Origin: Candidatus Hydrogenedens sp.
GTDB lineage: Bacteria; Hydrogenedentota; Hydrogenedentia; Hydrogenedentales; JAEUWI01
Length of the DNA: 64,000 nucleotides
Assembly: GCA_016125095.1 (NCBI GenBank)
Contig: WGMK01000008.1
Span: 1 to 64,000 of the forward strand
Direction of reading: 5' to 3'
A program made the position numbers and the translations under genes. Numbering within the stretch: the stretch's first letter is position 1; each line of letters opens with the position of its first letter. The notes under the pieces were generated by a model, which worked only from the letters and a program-made list of their open reading frames with translations, did no database searches and had not been told where the DNA came from. This document shows positions 17,837 through 26,523 of the stretch, piece by piece.

Positions 17837-20107
17837 ATGAGGATTCGCATGGTGCTGGCTGTTTGGCTGGCGTGCGCGGCGGCTTCGGCCGAGACGCTGG
17901 CGGAGATTGGCGCGCGGCTCGGCAGCGAGACCGAGGCCGCCTATACCGCCAGCCGATACAACGCGCTTTCGACAAATTACTTCAATCGCTTCGTCGCTGA
18001 TCCGGAGGCCGCGCCTTCGGAGGATGAAACCGCCATCGACGCAAGCTACCGCATTGCCATCGCAAACGCAGCTGACCCGCTGGTGCGGCGGATGGCGGAG
18101 GACCTGGCGGACTTTCTGGCGCAGGCGATGCAGGTGACAGTCGCCGTGGAATCGGCGGACGCGGAGCGCGGCCAAGAAATCCGGCTGGAGGTTGTGCCGG
18201 ATAGCGACACAATGCCGGGCAGCTTCCGCATCGTGGTGGAGGAAACGCGGGTGCAAATTACAGGCGTGGACCCGGCGGGCGTGCGCGATGGCGTCGTGAA
18301 GCTGTGCGATGCGATGGGCTTCCGGCAGGCGCCGATACTCAAGCGCGGTAGCACGGCCTACGCGCCGCGGCTGGGCGTGCGGCTCGGCGCTACGCCGCGC
18401 GGCGGCACGTACCGCGACCTCGTGTTTCTGGGCTACAACGCGGTGTTTTCGGGCGGCGGCAGTCTCTATGCGCTGTCCGATTCCGACGCCATACCCGAGC
18501 TGGCCGTGCGCCGTTCGCCCGGCTTGCGCGAGAACAATGCGGCAAGCGCAGCGAAGGCGCGCGAGTACGGCCTGAAGACCTACGCCTTCGTCGACACGCG
18601 CCAGAAGTTTCCCGAGGACGATCCGGTATTCGCCGCGCATCCGGAAATCCGCGGCGCGCGCACGTGGAAAGCCGACGGTGAATTCGTGCTCTGCACCGAG
18701 CATCCGCTGGTGAAGCAATGGCTGCAGGAAAGCGTGCGGGCCGTGTTCCGGTCGGACCCCGAACTCGATGGCCTCGTGCTCATCATCGGCGGCGAGGGCT
18801 TCTACCATTGCTTCATGCGGCCCTATGGCGTAGAGAAGGGGCACACAAACTGCCCGCGCTGCGAGCAGCTGGGCGCGCCTACGGTGGTGGCCGATTTGGT
18901 GAACGGCCTGGCCGAGGCGGCGCGCAGCATCAACCCCAAGGCCGAGGTGGTGGCCTGGCCCTACAGCGCCGAGCATGTGTGGTCCGCCGACAAGACGCAG
19001 TCCGCCTTCATCCAGCGGCTGAAGCCCGGCGCGGCGCTGTTCACGGAGATTGAGAAGGACGAATATGTGGCCAAGCCCGAGGGCGTGCGCAAGCACCTCT
19101 GGGACTACAGCATCGACCTGATCGGTCCGGGCGAACGCGCGGCGGAACAAGTGCGCCTCTGCCGCGAGGCCGGCATTCCCATCTACATGAAGAGCGAGCC
19201 GGAGCTGGGCTTCGAGGCGCCGCGCCTGCCGCACATTCCCTGCATGGACCGCTGGGCCGCGCGGGCCGATGCGCTGGCGTCGTGCGGGGCCGATGGCGCG
19301 TGGGTGTTTCCGGCCTTCCGCGCGAACTATGGCACCAGCGCCGCCGAGATCAACAAGTTCTTCTGGTGGTCGCCGGTGCCGGATACCGACGCGATGCTGA
19401 ACACATTCGCCGAGCGCATCGCCGGCGCCGCCGCCGCGCCGCACCTGCGGGCAGCGTGGCGCAAGGTATCGGAAGCCATCCCCTGGTCGCCCGAGCTGCC
19501 CTCGTACTACACGGGCCCCTACTACCTCGGCCCCGCGCATCCCATGGTGGTCGAGAAGGACATGGAGATCCCCGACGAGTTCTACGGCTATTACCTTTTC
19601 ATGGCCGAAATTTCCGACGCGGAGGGCATGAAGAAACAGCCGACGTTTTTCCGCGAGCCCACCGGGAACGCCGAGGTGTACGCGCGATTCTACGAGAAGA
19701 TGGCGGCACTGCTGGCAGACGCGAATACGGAAATCGACGCCGCGCGGCTGCTGGTGCCCGAGGCGCACCGCTTGATGTTCGACGCCGAGGCCAGCCCCAT
19801 CGCGTGGTTCTACCGCACGGCCCGCGCGCAGGTGAATTTCTACGCCAACTGCGCCCTGCGCGATCGCCTGGCCAGTGGCGCCAGCACCGACCGCGCCGCC
19901 GATTTCGCCCGATGGCGAGAAGTCCTGCAAGACGCCCGCGCCAACGCCGAAGCGGCTATCCCGCTTGTGCAAGACGACGTCCGCCTCGATTGGTACTACG
20001 GCAGCGACCACACCTTCCCGCACGCCGAAGCCATGCTGAAAAAGAAAATCGAAATGATCGGCACCGCACTCGAGGACACCCTGCCGAGGCTCGAGGCAGC
20101 AAAGTAG
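17837..20107 (+). CDS. Large secreted protein, putative glycoside hydrolase (DUF4838/alpha-glucuronidase-like)
   Basis: Signal peptide MRIRMVLAVWLACAAASA; N-terminal substrate-domain-like region (ADPLVRRMAEDLADFLAQAMQV...), long (beta/alpha)-type body. Confidence 0.6.
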   Translation: MRIRMVLAVWLACAAASAETLAEIGARLGSETEAAYTASRYNALSTNYFNRFVADPEAAPSEDETAIDASYRIAIANAADPLVRRMAEDLADFLAQAMQVTVAVESADAERGQEIRLEVVPDSDTMPGSFRIVVEETRVQITGVDPAGVRDGVVKLCDAMGFRQAPILKRGSTAYAPRLGVRLGATPRGGTYRDLVFLGYNAVFSGGGSLYALSDSDAIPELAVRRSPGLRENNAASAAKAREYGLKTYAFVDTRQKFPEDDPVFAAHPEIRGARTWKADGEFVLCTEHPLVKQWLQESVRAVFRSDPELDGLVLIIGGEGFYHCFMRPYGVEKGHTNCPRCEQLGAPTVVADLVNGLAEAARSINPKAEVVAWPYSAEHVWSADKTQSAFIQRLKPGAALFTEIEKDEYVAKPEGVRKHLWDYSIDLIGPGERAAEQVRLCREAGIPIYMKSEPELGFEAPRLPHIPCMDRWAARADALASCGADGAWVFPAFRANYGTSAAEINKFFWWSPVPDTDAMLNTFAERIAGAAAAPHLRAAWRKVSEAIPWSPELPSYYTGPYYLGPAHPMVVEKDMEIPDEFYGYYLFMAEISDAEGMKKQPTFFREPTGNAEVYARFYEKMAALLADANTEIDAARLLVPEAHRLMFDAEASPIAWFYRTARAQVNFYANCALRDRLASGASTDRAADFARWREVLQDARANAEAAIPLVQDDVRLDWYYGSDHTFPHAEAMLKKKIEMIGTALEDTLPRLEAAK

Positions 20108-20133
20108 GTAGGGAGCGCGAGTGTTGCGTTCTC

Positions 20134-20301
20134 GTGCGGCGCAGCCGCTTTGGGCTGCGGCAGACTTGCTGCCGCTTTCCCGGAGGAAGCTCGCTTCCGG
20201 CGCTTGGACTCCGGATTCGGGCCAGCATGACGACGACGGGAGCAAGCTCCCTCCGCGAAAGCGCAAGCAAGTCTTGCGCACTCCAAAGCGGCAAGCCGCG
20301 C
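20134..20301 (+). repeat. Mosaic palindromic repeat, copy 1
   Basis: gcggcgcagccgc / gcggcagacttgctgccgc / ggaagctcgcttcc / gggagcaagctccc / gcgcaagcaagtcttgcgc / ccaaagcgg modules. Confidence 0.9.
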
Positions 20302-20317
20302 GAAGGTGCACGCGGAC

Positions 20318-21619
20318 CTACAACGAAGCGGGCGTGCCGCTCGCGGCTTCTTCGTGCTGGGGGCGTTGGTCGGGGGGCAGGAAGAGTTCTTTGAGGTCGA
20401 AGCGGTGGTACGGCTGGGTGCAGGCGTCCTGGTCGCCTTTGGCGCAGGCGGCCCAGAGCACGCGGTTGGTCGTGTCGCACAGCACGCTGTGGAGGTTGCT
20501 GCCGCGCATGGCGACGGACTGCAGGATTTCGATGGCCGCATCGGGATCGATCTTTCCGTAGGCCGCCCGGATGCCGTCCGCCTGGCCCTTGTAGCGCTCG
20601 TAGGAACCGCTGCCATAGGGCAGGTTCGGGTAGCCGTTGGAGCATTTCTGGAAACTCCGCACGGTCGGGTCCATCGCTTCGTCCGCGCGGAAGAGTGCGT
20701 CCTCGATGCGGATGGCGTATTCGCAGGTCTCCTTGGGGTCGTTCGGGCCGAAGTCGGCGAAATGGCGCGCCGTCGTCTCGAAGGCCCGCGCGTCCTTCTC
20801 GTCGCCGTCGGCGATCACGTAGTTGTAGCCCACGCCCCGGTGCGCGTGCTCGATAAGGTCACCCGCTTCCTCCAGGTTGTGCGCATTCTCCAGCACATGG
20901 CGCAGCATCAACATGAGCGGCATCGCCGCCGAACGTCCGTCGCGCGTGACCGCGCCGATGAAGCCGACCGACACGCCTTCCATGTTCATGCCCGACACGT
21001 AGCCGATCATGCCGGTGTATCCGAAGGCGGCGAAGGGGATGCCCTCGTCAGGTTCGTAAAGAAAGAGCGCGGCCGTATTCTGGATACCGGCGCTGGTGTC
21101 CCAGTCGAAATTGTGCCCATGCAGCAGGCGGCCGTCCGTCGTCGCGTTGCCGAACACGGCGAAGGAAGTGCAATTGCGCTCAGTGACTTCGGAGATGACG
21201 TGGACGCGCCGCAGAATGGCGAGGTCGACGCCCGCGCCGTCGGCCAGTCCCTCGAGTTCGCGCTTGTACTGGTCAGGGATGTAGGGCGAGCACATGCGGT
21301 AGACGCAATCCAGCCCGAAATTGAGCACCCAGATGGGGATGTGCGTGTCCTCGTGCGCCTCATTCAGCAGGGAATGGTAGGCGTTCATGCCCGCCGTCAC
21401 CCGGTCGCGGCAGAGCGCCCCATGCTCGAAACCGAGTTCGTAGGGCGAGCCCTTCAGGTGCAGCACCGTCACACCCTCAATAGATTCCTTGTAGCCCTTG
21501 CTCGCATCCACATCCTGCTTCGGCCCGCGGCCCGGATGGGCGTAGACATAGCCCGCGATACCCGCCACCGCCAGCACCACGACCACCCCGGCCGCCAGCC
21601 GTCTTAGAAACCGCTTCAT
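20318..21619 (-). CDS. C45-type autoproteolytic acyltransferase/hydrolase
   Basis: Signal anchor; LKGSPYELGFEHG, NCTSFAVFGNATTDGRLLHGHNFDWD motif (catalytic Cys after putative cleavage). Confidence 0.75.
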   Translation of the reverse strand: MKRFLRRLAAGVVVVLAVAGIAGYVYAHPGRGPKQDVDASKGYKESIEGVTVLHLKGSPYELGFEHGALCRDRVTAGMNAYHSLLNEAHEDTHIPIWVLNFGLDCVYRMCSPYIPDQYKRELEGLADGAGVDLAILRRVHVISEVTERNCTSFAVFGNATTDGRLLHGHNFDWDTSAGIQNTAALFLYEPDEGIPFAAFGYTGMIGYVSGMNMEGVSVGFIGAVTRDGRSAAMPLMLMLRHVLENAHNLEEAGDLIEHAHRGVGYNYVIADGDEKDARAFETTARHFADFGPNDPKETCEYAIRIEDALFRADEAMDPTVRSFQKCSNGYPNLPYGSGSYERYKGQADGIRAAYGKIDPDAAIEILQSVAMRGSNLHSVLCDTTNRVLWAACAKGDQDACTQPYHRFDLKELFLPPDQRPQHEEAASGTPASL

Positions 21620-21713
21620 GCCCTAGCCTCCCAATGGTTCGCCTCCGACCACGGCGGCAACCCTTGGACTAGGCAGTGGCCGATGTGGTTGCACGGGCAG
21701 GCCGCGAATGATC

Positions 21714-21882
21714 TTGCGGCGCAGCCGCTTTGGAGCGCGCAAGACTTGCTTGCGCTTTCGCGGAGGGAGCTTGCTCCCGTCGTCGTCATGCTGGGCCCAA
21801 TCTGCGGTCCAAGCGCCGGAAGCGAGCTTCCTCAACTAAAGCGGCAGCAAGTCTGCCGCACTCCAAGGCGGCTGCGCCGCAC
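21714..21882 (-). repeat. Mosaic palindromic repeat, copy 2, inverted relative to copy 1
   Basis: Reverse complement matches copy 1 nearly end to end, including agcatgacgacgacgggagcaagctccctccgcgaaagcgcaagcaagtcttgcgc. Confidence 0.9.
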
Positions 21883-21898
21883 CGTTGAGCACGCCGGC

Positions 21899-23467
21899 TC
21901 ACTGCTCCGGATAGCTGCCCTCGGGCGCGGTGGGGTAGAGTTCCTCGAAGGACTGCATGACGTTGAGGGCGGTGCGCTTGATGATGTGCGCGCGGGTAAG
22001 CTGTTCGAAGCTGTCGAGCCCCATGGCGGCGACAAGTTCCTGCGCGGCGCGCACGGTGCCGGCCTGGAAGTTCGCCACGCGCTGCGATTTCGTCTTGACC
22101 ACAAGGCCGCGCGTGAGGGCGGGATCGTGGGTGGCGACGCCGGTGGGGCATTCGCCGGTGTCGCACTTGAGCGCCTGGATGCAGCCGAGCGCGAACATCA
22201 TGCCGCGCGCGCTGTTGCACACGTCGGCCCCGAGCGCGATGGCCTTCACGATGTCGAAGCCGGTGATGATCTTGCCCGCGACGATAAGCCGGATGTGTTG
22301 CTTGAGGCCGTAGCCGCGCAAGGTATCGTGTACGAAGACGAGCGCTTCTTCGAGCGGCATGCCGACCGAGTCGGAGTATTCGATGGGCGCGGCGCCGGTG
22401 CCGCCTTCGCTGCCGTCCACGGTGATGAAATCCGGCCGGATGCCGGTCTCGTTCATCGCGCGGCAGATGTCGATGAATTCGCGCCGCTCGCCCACGCAGA
22501 GCTTGAAGCCCACGGGCTTGCCGTCGGAGAGATCGCGCAGCCGCTGCACAAACCGCAGCAGGCCCTCGGCATCGGAGAAGGCCTTGTGGTAGGCGGGCGA
22601 AACGACGGTGGTGTAGGGCTCGACGCCGCGTATCTTTGCGATCTCGGGCGTGTTCTTGCTGCCAGGCAGCACGCCGCCATGCCCGGGCTTGGCGCCCTGC
22701 GACAGCTTGATCTCGATCATCTTCACGCTGGGCGTTGCGGCTTTTTCCTGAAACGTCTCCTCGGAGAATCCGCCGTCCGCCGTGCGGCAGCCGAAATAGC
22801 CCGAGCCGATTTCCCACACCAGGTCCGCGCCATGCGCGAGGTGATATTCGGAAATCGCGCCCTCGCCGGTATCGTGGAAAAAGCCGCCCATCTTCGCGCC
22901 CTGATTGAGCGCGAGGATGGCCTTGGAACTCAGGCTGCCGTAGCTCATCGCGGAGATGTTCAGCAGCGCGGCGTCGTAGGGCTGGCGGCAGGCGTCGCCG
23001 CCGATGCGCACGCGCGGCGGGCTATCGGCCACGGGCTTCGGATAGATGGAGTGCGCCGCCCATTCGTAGTTCAGCGCGTACACATCCTGCTGCGTGCCGA
23101 AGGGGTGCGTCTCCGGGCGCTGGTCCGCCCGCTTCGACACGAAGGCGCGTTGCGTCTTGTTGAAGGGCTTGCCGTCGGTGTCGTTTTCGACGAAGTACTG
23201 GTGAATCTCCGGCGAGATCATGAGCGACAAATAACGGAAGTGTCCCAAGAAGGGGAAATTGCGGATGATGGTGTTCTTCGTCTGGAGCATGTCGGCCACG
23301 CCGATGCCGAACACCGGCACCACCAGCGCAAAGGCCCACCACGCCGCATGCCACCACCAGCCCAGAAGCCCGATGGCGGCCAGCGTCGCGGCGCCCGCGA
23401 TAAGAAAGCGTCGCCCGTGAATACGGAACGCGAAAAACTGATTCAATTCCCGGACGCGGTCTTCCAT
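21899..23467 (-). CDS. FMN-binding glutamate synthase family protein (GltB central-domain-like)
   Basis: SYGSLSSKAILALNQGAKMGG, IEIKLSQGAKPGHGGVLPGSK, GSEGGTGAAPIEYSDSVG, LGCIQALKCDTGECPTGVATHDP. Confidence 0.9.
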   Translation of the reverse strand: MEDRVRELNQFFAFRIHGRRFLIAGAATLAAIGLLGWWWHAAWWAFALVVPVFGIGVADMLQTKNTIIRNFPFLGHFRYLSLMISPEIHQYFVENDTDGKPFNKTQRAFVSKRADQRPETHPFGTQQDVYALNYEWAAHSIYPKPVADSPPRVRIGGDACRQPYDAALLNISAMSYGSLSSKAILALNQGAKMGGFFHDTGEGAISEYHLAHGADLVWEIGSGYFGCRTADGGFSEETFQEKAATPSVKMIEIKLSQGAKPGHGGVLPGSKNTPEIAKIRGVEPYTTVVSPAYHKAFSDAEGLLRFVQRLRDLSDGKPVGFKLCVGERREFIDICRAMNETGIRPDFITVDGSEGGTGAAPIEYSDSVGMPLEEALVFVHDTLRGYGLKQHIRLIVAGKIITGFDIVKAIALGADVCNSARGMMFALGCIQALKCDTGECPTGVATHDPALTRGLVVKTKSQRVANFQAGTVRAAQELVAAMGLDSFEQLTRAHIIKRTALNVMQSFEELYPTAPEGSYPEQ

Positions 23468-23583
23468 GGTGCTACTCCTGGTCCGTCGCGCACACGGCGC
23501 GAATTTGCAGTATGAAACTCGAGGTTGGGGCTGTCAAGGCCGGGCGGAAATCCGCGCTTATCGAAACTTCGATTTCTAATCTT

Positions 23584-23743
23584 CGTCATTGCGAGGAGCG
23601 AGTCCCCGAGCGACGCGGCAACCTCCTTGATGCGTTGATTAGGGCACGGAGCGCAGACCTTCGTCAGCCTCACGGCAGTGCCTTATCACTCCGAATAGAC
23701 ATTTTCGCGACAAGGAGGTTGCCGCGCTTCGCTCGCAATGACG
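23584..23743. repeat. Inverted repeat, MITE-like (CGTCATTGCGAG...CTCCTTG / CAAGGAGG...CTCGCAATGACG)
   Basis: Arms 23584-23629 and 23711-23743. Confidence 0.8.
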
Positions 23744-23807
23744 GACGATAGCCGTCGAATTGTTCCTAGGCGACGGAACTCCGACTTCTCCGCCCCTCCA
23801 AGACAAA

Positions 23808-23840
23808 CGCCGCCCGGCCTCGCGGGGAGGACGGGCGGCG
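23808..23840 (-). terminator. Terminator-like hairpin after the cytochrome c peroxidase gene
   Basis: cgccgcccg...cgggcggcg, followed by tttgtctt on the minus strand. Confidence 0.6.
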
Positions 23841-23860
23841 TCGGTGTTATACTTGTGCGG

Positions 23861-25996
23861 CTATTCGCCGGGGCAGTAGCCGTCTTCGCTGGATTTGCAC
23901 TCGCGGTAGCCGGTGGCGTTGTAGAACTGCACGATGCGGAGCACTTCCGCCAGGTCCATGCGCCAGTTCTGCGGCGCATAGTCCAGGTCGTGCGGCGTGC
24001 ATTGCTCGTCGCCGGTGCCGGGTGCGAAGCCGTCGGGCTGGCTGGCGTCGCAATGGATATTGCCGACGTTGAACAGCTGCACCACGCGCAGCAACTCACT
24101 CAGGTCCACGCGCCAGTTGTGGTCGTAGTCGGAGCAATGCGGATGCACGTGGTCTTCACCCTCAGCCGCACCCTCGGTGGCGCCTTCGCCTTCGTTCACT
24201 ATCTCGCCGTCGGGCGTGTTTTCGCCGTCGGCTACAATCTCACCCTCGGGCGTCGTCTCGCCCTCCGGAGCGGATTCCGTTGCAATGCCGAAGGGACGAA
24301 TCAGCACGGCGGGGGAGAGGGCGCGGTTGTTTGCGCCGCCAGGGTCGGATACATACCACCGGCCGACCAGCTGCGTATCGAGCAGGTCTTCGCGCGCGGG
24401 AATGGCGATGCTCATCGAGCCCCAGCCGTTGCCCGGTCCGCTACCCGCGAGCGTAATGGTGGCGCGCGCCAGCGCTGGATTGTTGGGCAACTGCGCCGCG
24501 AAGGCATGGTCCACCGTGTCGATGATCAGCGTGGCGGTAGCGCCGCCGAGTGCATTCTGAATGCCGACCGTGAAGCTCGGGCTGCCGAGGAGCGGCGGTT
24601 CCAGCGCGATGACATCGGGCACCGCGCCGCCGCTGCCGGGCTGGCCATCGTTCTGCACTTCGGGCACGCGGTCGGATTCGGTATACAGCGCCGGGCGGTC
24701 GAAGGGCGTCGTGCCGGCCTGCACGCGCGGATCGATAAGCGGCCGCCGCAGGAAGGCCACGAGGTCGGCTTTTTCCTGCGCGTTCAGGTTCAGCGGCCGG
24801 ATGTTGTTGTCCAGGTTCCGCGCGGTGAAATCGCCGCCACGATCATAGAAATCCACCACCTGCTCAAGCGTAGCAAACTGGCCGCCGTGCATGAACGACG
24901 GACGCAGCGCCGCGTTGCGCAGGTTGGGCGTGCGCATCTGGCCGCGGTCGCCCGGGTTGCCGGTCACCTCGAAGCGCCCGAGGTCTTCGCCCTGCGGACG
25001 CACGCCCGTGTAGTGGAACTGGTCGTCCGAGAAGAGCGGAGGACGATGGCACACGTTACAGTTCGAGCGGTTGAACACGCCCTGGCCGCGCTGTTCCTGC
25101 TGCGTCAATTGCGCGCCGCCCTGGGCGTCCAGCGGCGTCTGGTTCGACACCAGCGTGCGCTCGTACGTGGCAATGGCCAGCGCGATGCGCACGGGAGTCA
25201 CCGCGCCGTCGCCAAAGGCCTCATTGAACAGCGCCGGATAATCGCGCCCGGCTATCCAAGCCTCGAGCGCCGCGGGCACCTGGGGCGACAAGATGAGCGG
25301 CACGCTCGCGGCAATCTGCGCGGCCGCCGCCGGCCAGTCGCGATCCTGATGCGCCATCTCGGTCGAGTTCACCGGCGGCGCGAGCACCTGTGTTTCCAGC
25401 GCCGCGCCGTTCGCCAGCACCACCGCACCGCTCACGGGATCCACAAATTGATCGTCGGCACGGCCGTCCCAGAACAACTCCGGACTGAACGCCGCATCGA
25501 TAGCCGAGCGCGCCGTGCGGCCCGTCACCTGCGGAAACAGCGCGAAGGCGTTGGAGAATTCATACGTGCCATCGGCATTGCACAGCGGCACGCCCGGTGA
25601 AGCAGTCACATCGTCCGCCGTGCCGAAGAGTTCATCGGGCCCCGGGTTCGTGGCAGCCTCGCTTCCGCGAATCGCGCGCGCGTCCACGCCGCCGCTCGTC
25701 GGGAAATGGCACGTGCCGCACGACACCGTGCGCGTCGAGGAAAGCTGCTCGTCCCAGAAGAGCGCCTTGCCCAGGTTCACCTTTGCCTGCGTGATCGGAT
25801 TGCCCTGCGGCACCGGGGGATTTCCCAGCACCGGCGGCGGCTGATTGCCGCCACCCCCACCGCCGCCCCCGGGTCCGCCACCCGGCCCACCCCCGCCCGG
25901 GCCTCCGCCGGGTCCGCCGCCCTGCTGCGCCATCGCCCCGGCCGTCCCCACGGCCAACCCTGCCACCAACGCCAATCGCATCATCATCTGCCTCAT
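23861..25996 (-). CDS. Di-heme cytochrome c peroxidase family protein with GEGE-type linker and dockerin-like C-terminal pair
   Basis: CGTCH and CNVCH heme motifs; signal peptide; TPEGEIVADGENTPDGEIVNEGEGATEGAAEGE linker; LSELLRVVQLFNVGNIHCD ... LAEVLRIVQFYNATGYREC. Confidence 0.85.
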   Translation of the reverse strand: MRQMMMRLALVAGLAVGTAGAMAQQGGGPGGGPGGGGPGGGPGGGGGGGGNQPPPVLGNPPVPQGNPITQAKVNLGKALFWDEQLSSTRTVSCGTCHFPTSGGVDARAIRGSEAATNPGPDELFGTADDVTASPGVPLCNADGTYEFSNAFALFPQVTGRTARSAIDAAFSPELFWDGRADDQFVDPVSGAVVLANGAALETQVLAPPVNSTEMAHQDRDWPAAAAQIAASVPLILSPQVPAALEAWIAGRDYPALFNEAFGDGAVTPVRIALAIATYERTLVSNQTPLDAQGGAQLTQQEQRGQGVFNRSNCNVCHRPPLFSDDQFHYTGVRPQGEDLGRFEVTGNPGDRGQMRTPNLRNAALRPSFMHGGQFATLEQVVDFYDRGGDFTARNLDNNIRPLNLNAQEKADLVAFLRRPLIDPRVQAGTTPFDRPALYTESDRVPEVQNDGQPGSGGAVPDVIALEPPLLGSPSFTVGIQNALGGATATLIIDTVDHAFAAQLPNNPALARATITLAGSGPGNGWGSMSIAIPAREDLLDTQLVGRWYVSDPGGANNRALSPAVLIRPFGIATESAPEGETTPEGEIVADGENTPDGEIVNEGEGATEGAAEGEDHVHPHCSDYDHNWRVDLSELLRVVQLFNVGNIHCDASQPDGFAPGTGDEQCTPHDLDYAPQNWRMDLAEVLRIVQFYNATGYRECKSSEDGYCPGE

Positions 25997-26523
25997 GGGT
26001 CCATCCTCCTGTTCGTCTCGCGAACGCTGGACCGTCAAGAACGCCACGCGGGCCGTTCGGTTTAGCGAGGGCTTCCCCAACCCTGTCCGCTGTTCTCGAC
26101 GCCACATCGACTCATTCATCTGACTGCTAAAACCCCGTATCGATACCGAGGTTCCGTATTCTTCAAAAAAATCAGATTAAGGGACTTTTTGGCGGTGTTG
26201 CTGGTACAGAAGCTGTTGTCTAAGTTGTCGAATATAATGACTTAGCTGAGGTTCTTGTAGCCTTGGCTTCGCGCTAAGATTATTGTTCCAACAAACGTAC
26301 GAATGGATTTGCATTCATGGTTTTGTAAAGAGATTATTGGTGGATTGTGTCTTGACGGAAGAGCGTGACGAGAAATAGGTATTCCGGAATTCCGCAAATT
26401 CGCCCCTTTGGAATTACTGTCAGTTGTAGTATGATGAAGTGAGCCAGCAGGCACACCGAACCGGACGTTCTCGATGAAAAAGTGGGGGCTTTCAGGTCAA
26501 GGGGCTGGCCGGGAGACATCGCC

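Noticed and set aside
17603-20311. 902-aa minus-strand ORF
   Set aside because: Antisense to the DUF4838-like gene, composition typical of a shadow frame.
20121-20561. Similar peptides in ORFs 20121-20561 and 21623-21835 (LASGAW..HDDDGSKLPPRKRKQVL)
   Set aside because: They are translations of the two copies of the noncoding mosaic repeat, not a conserved protein family.
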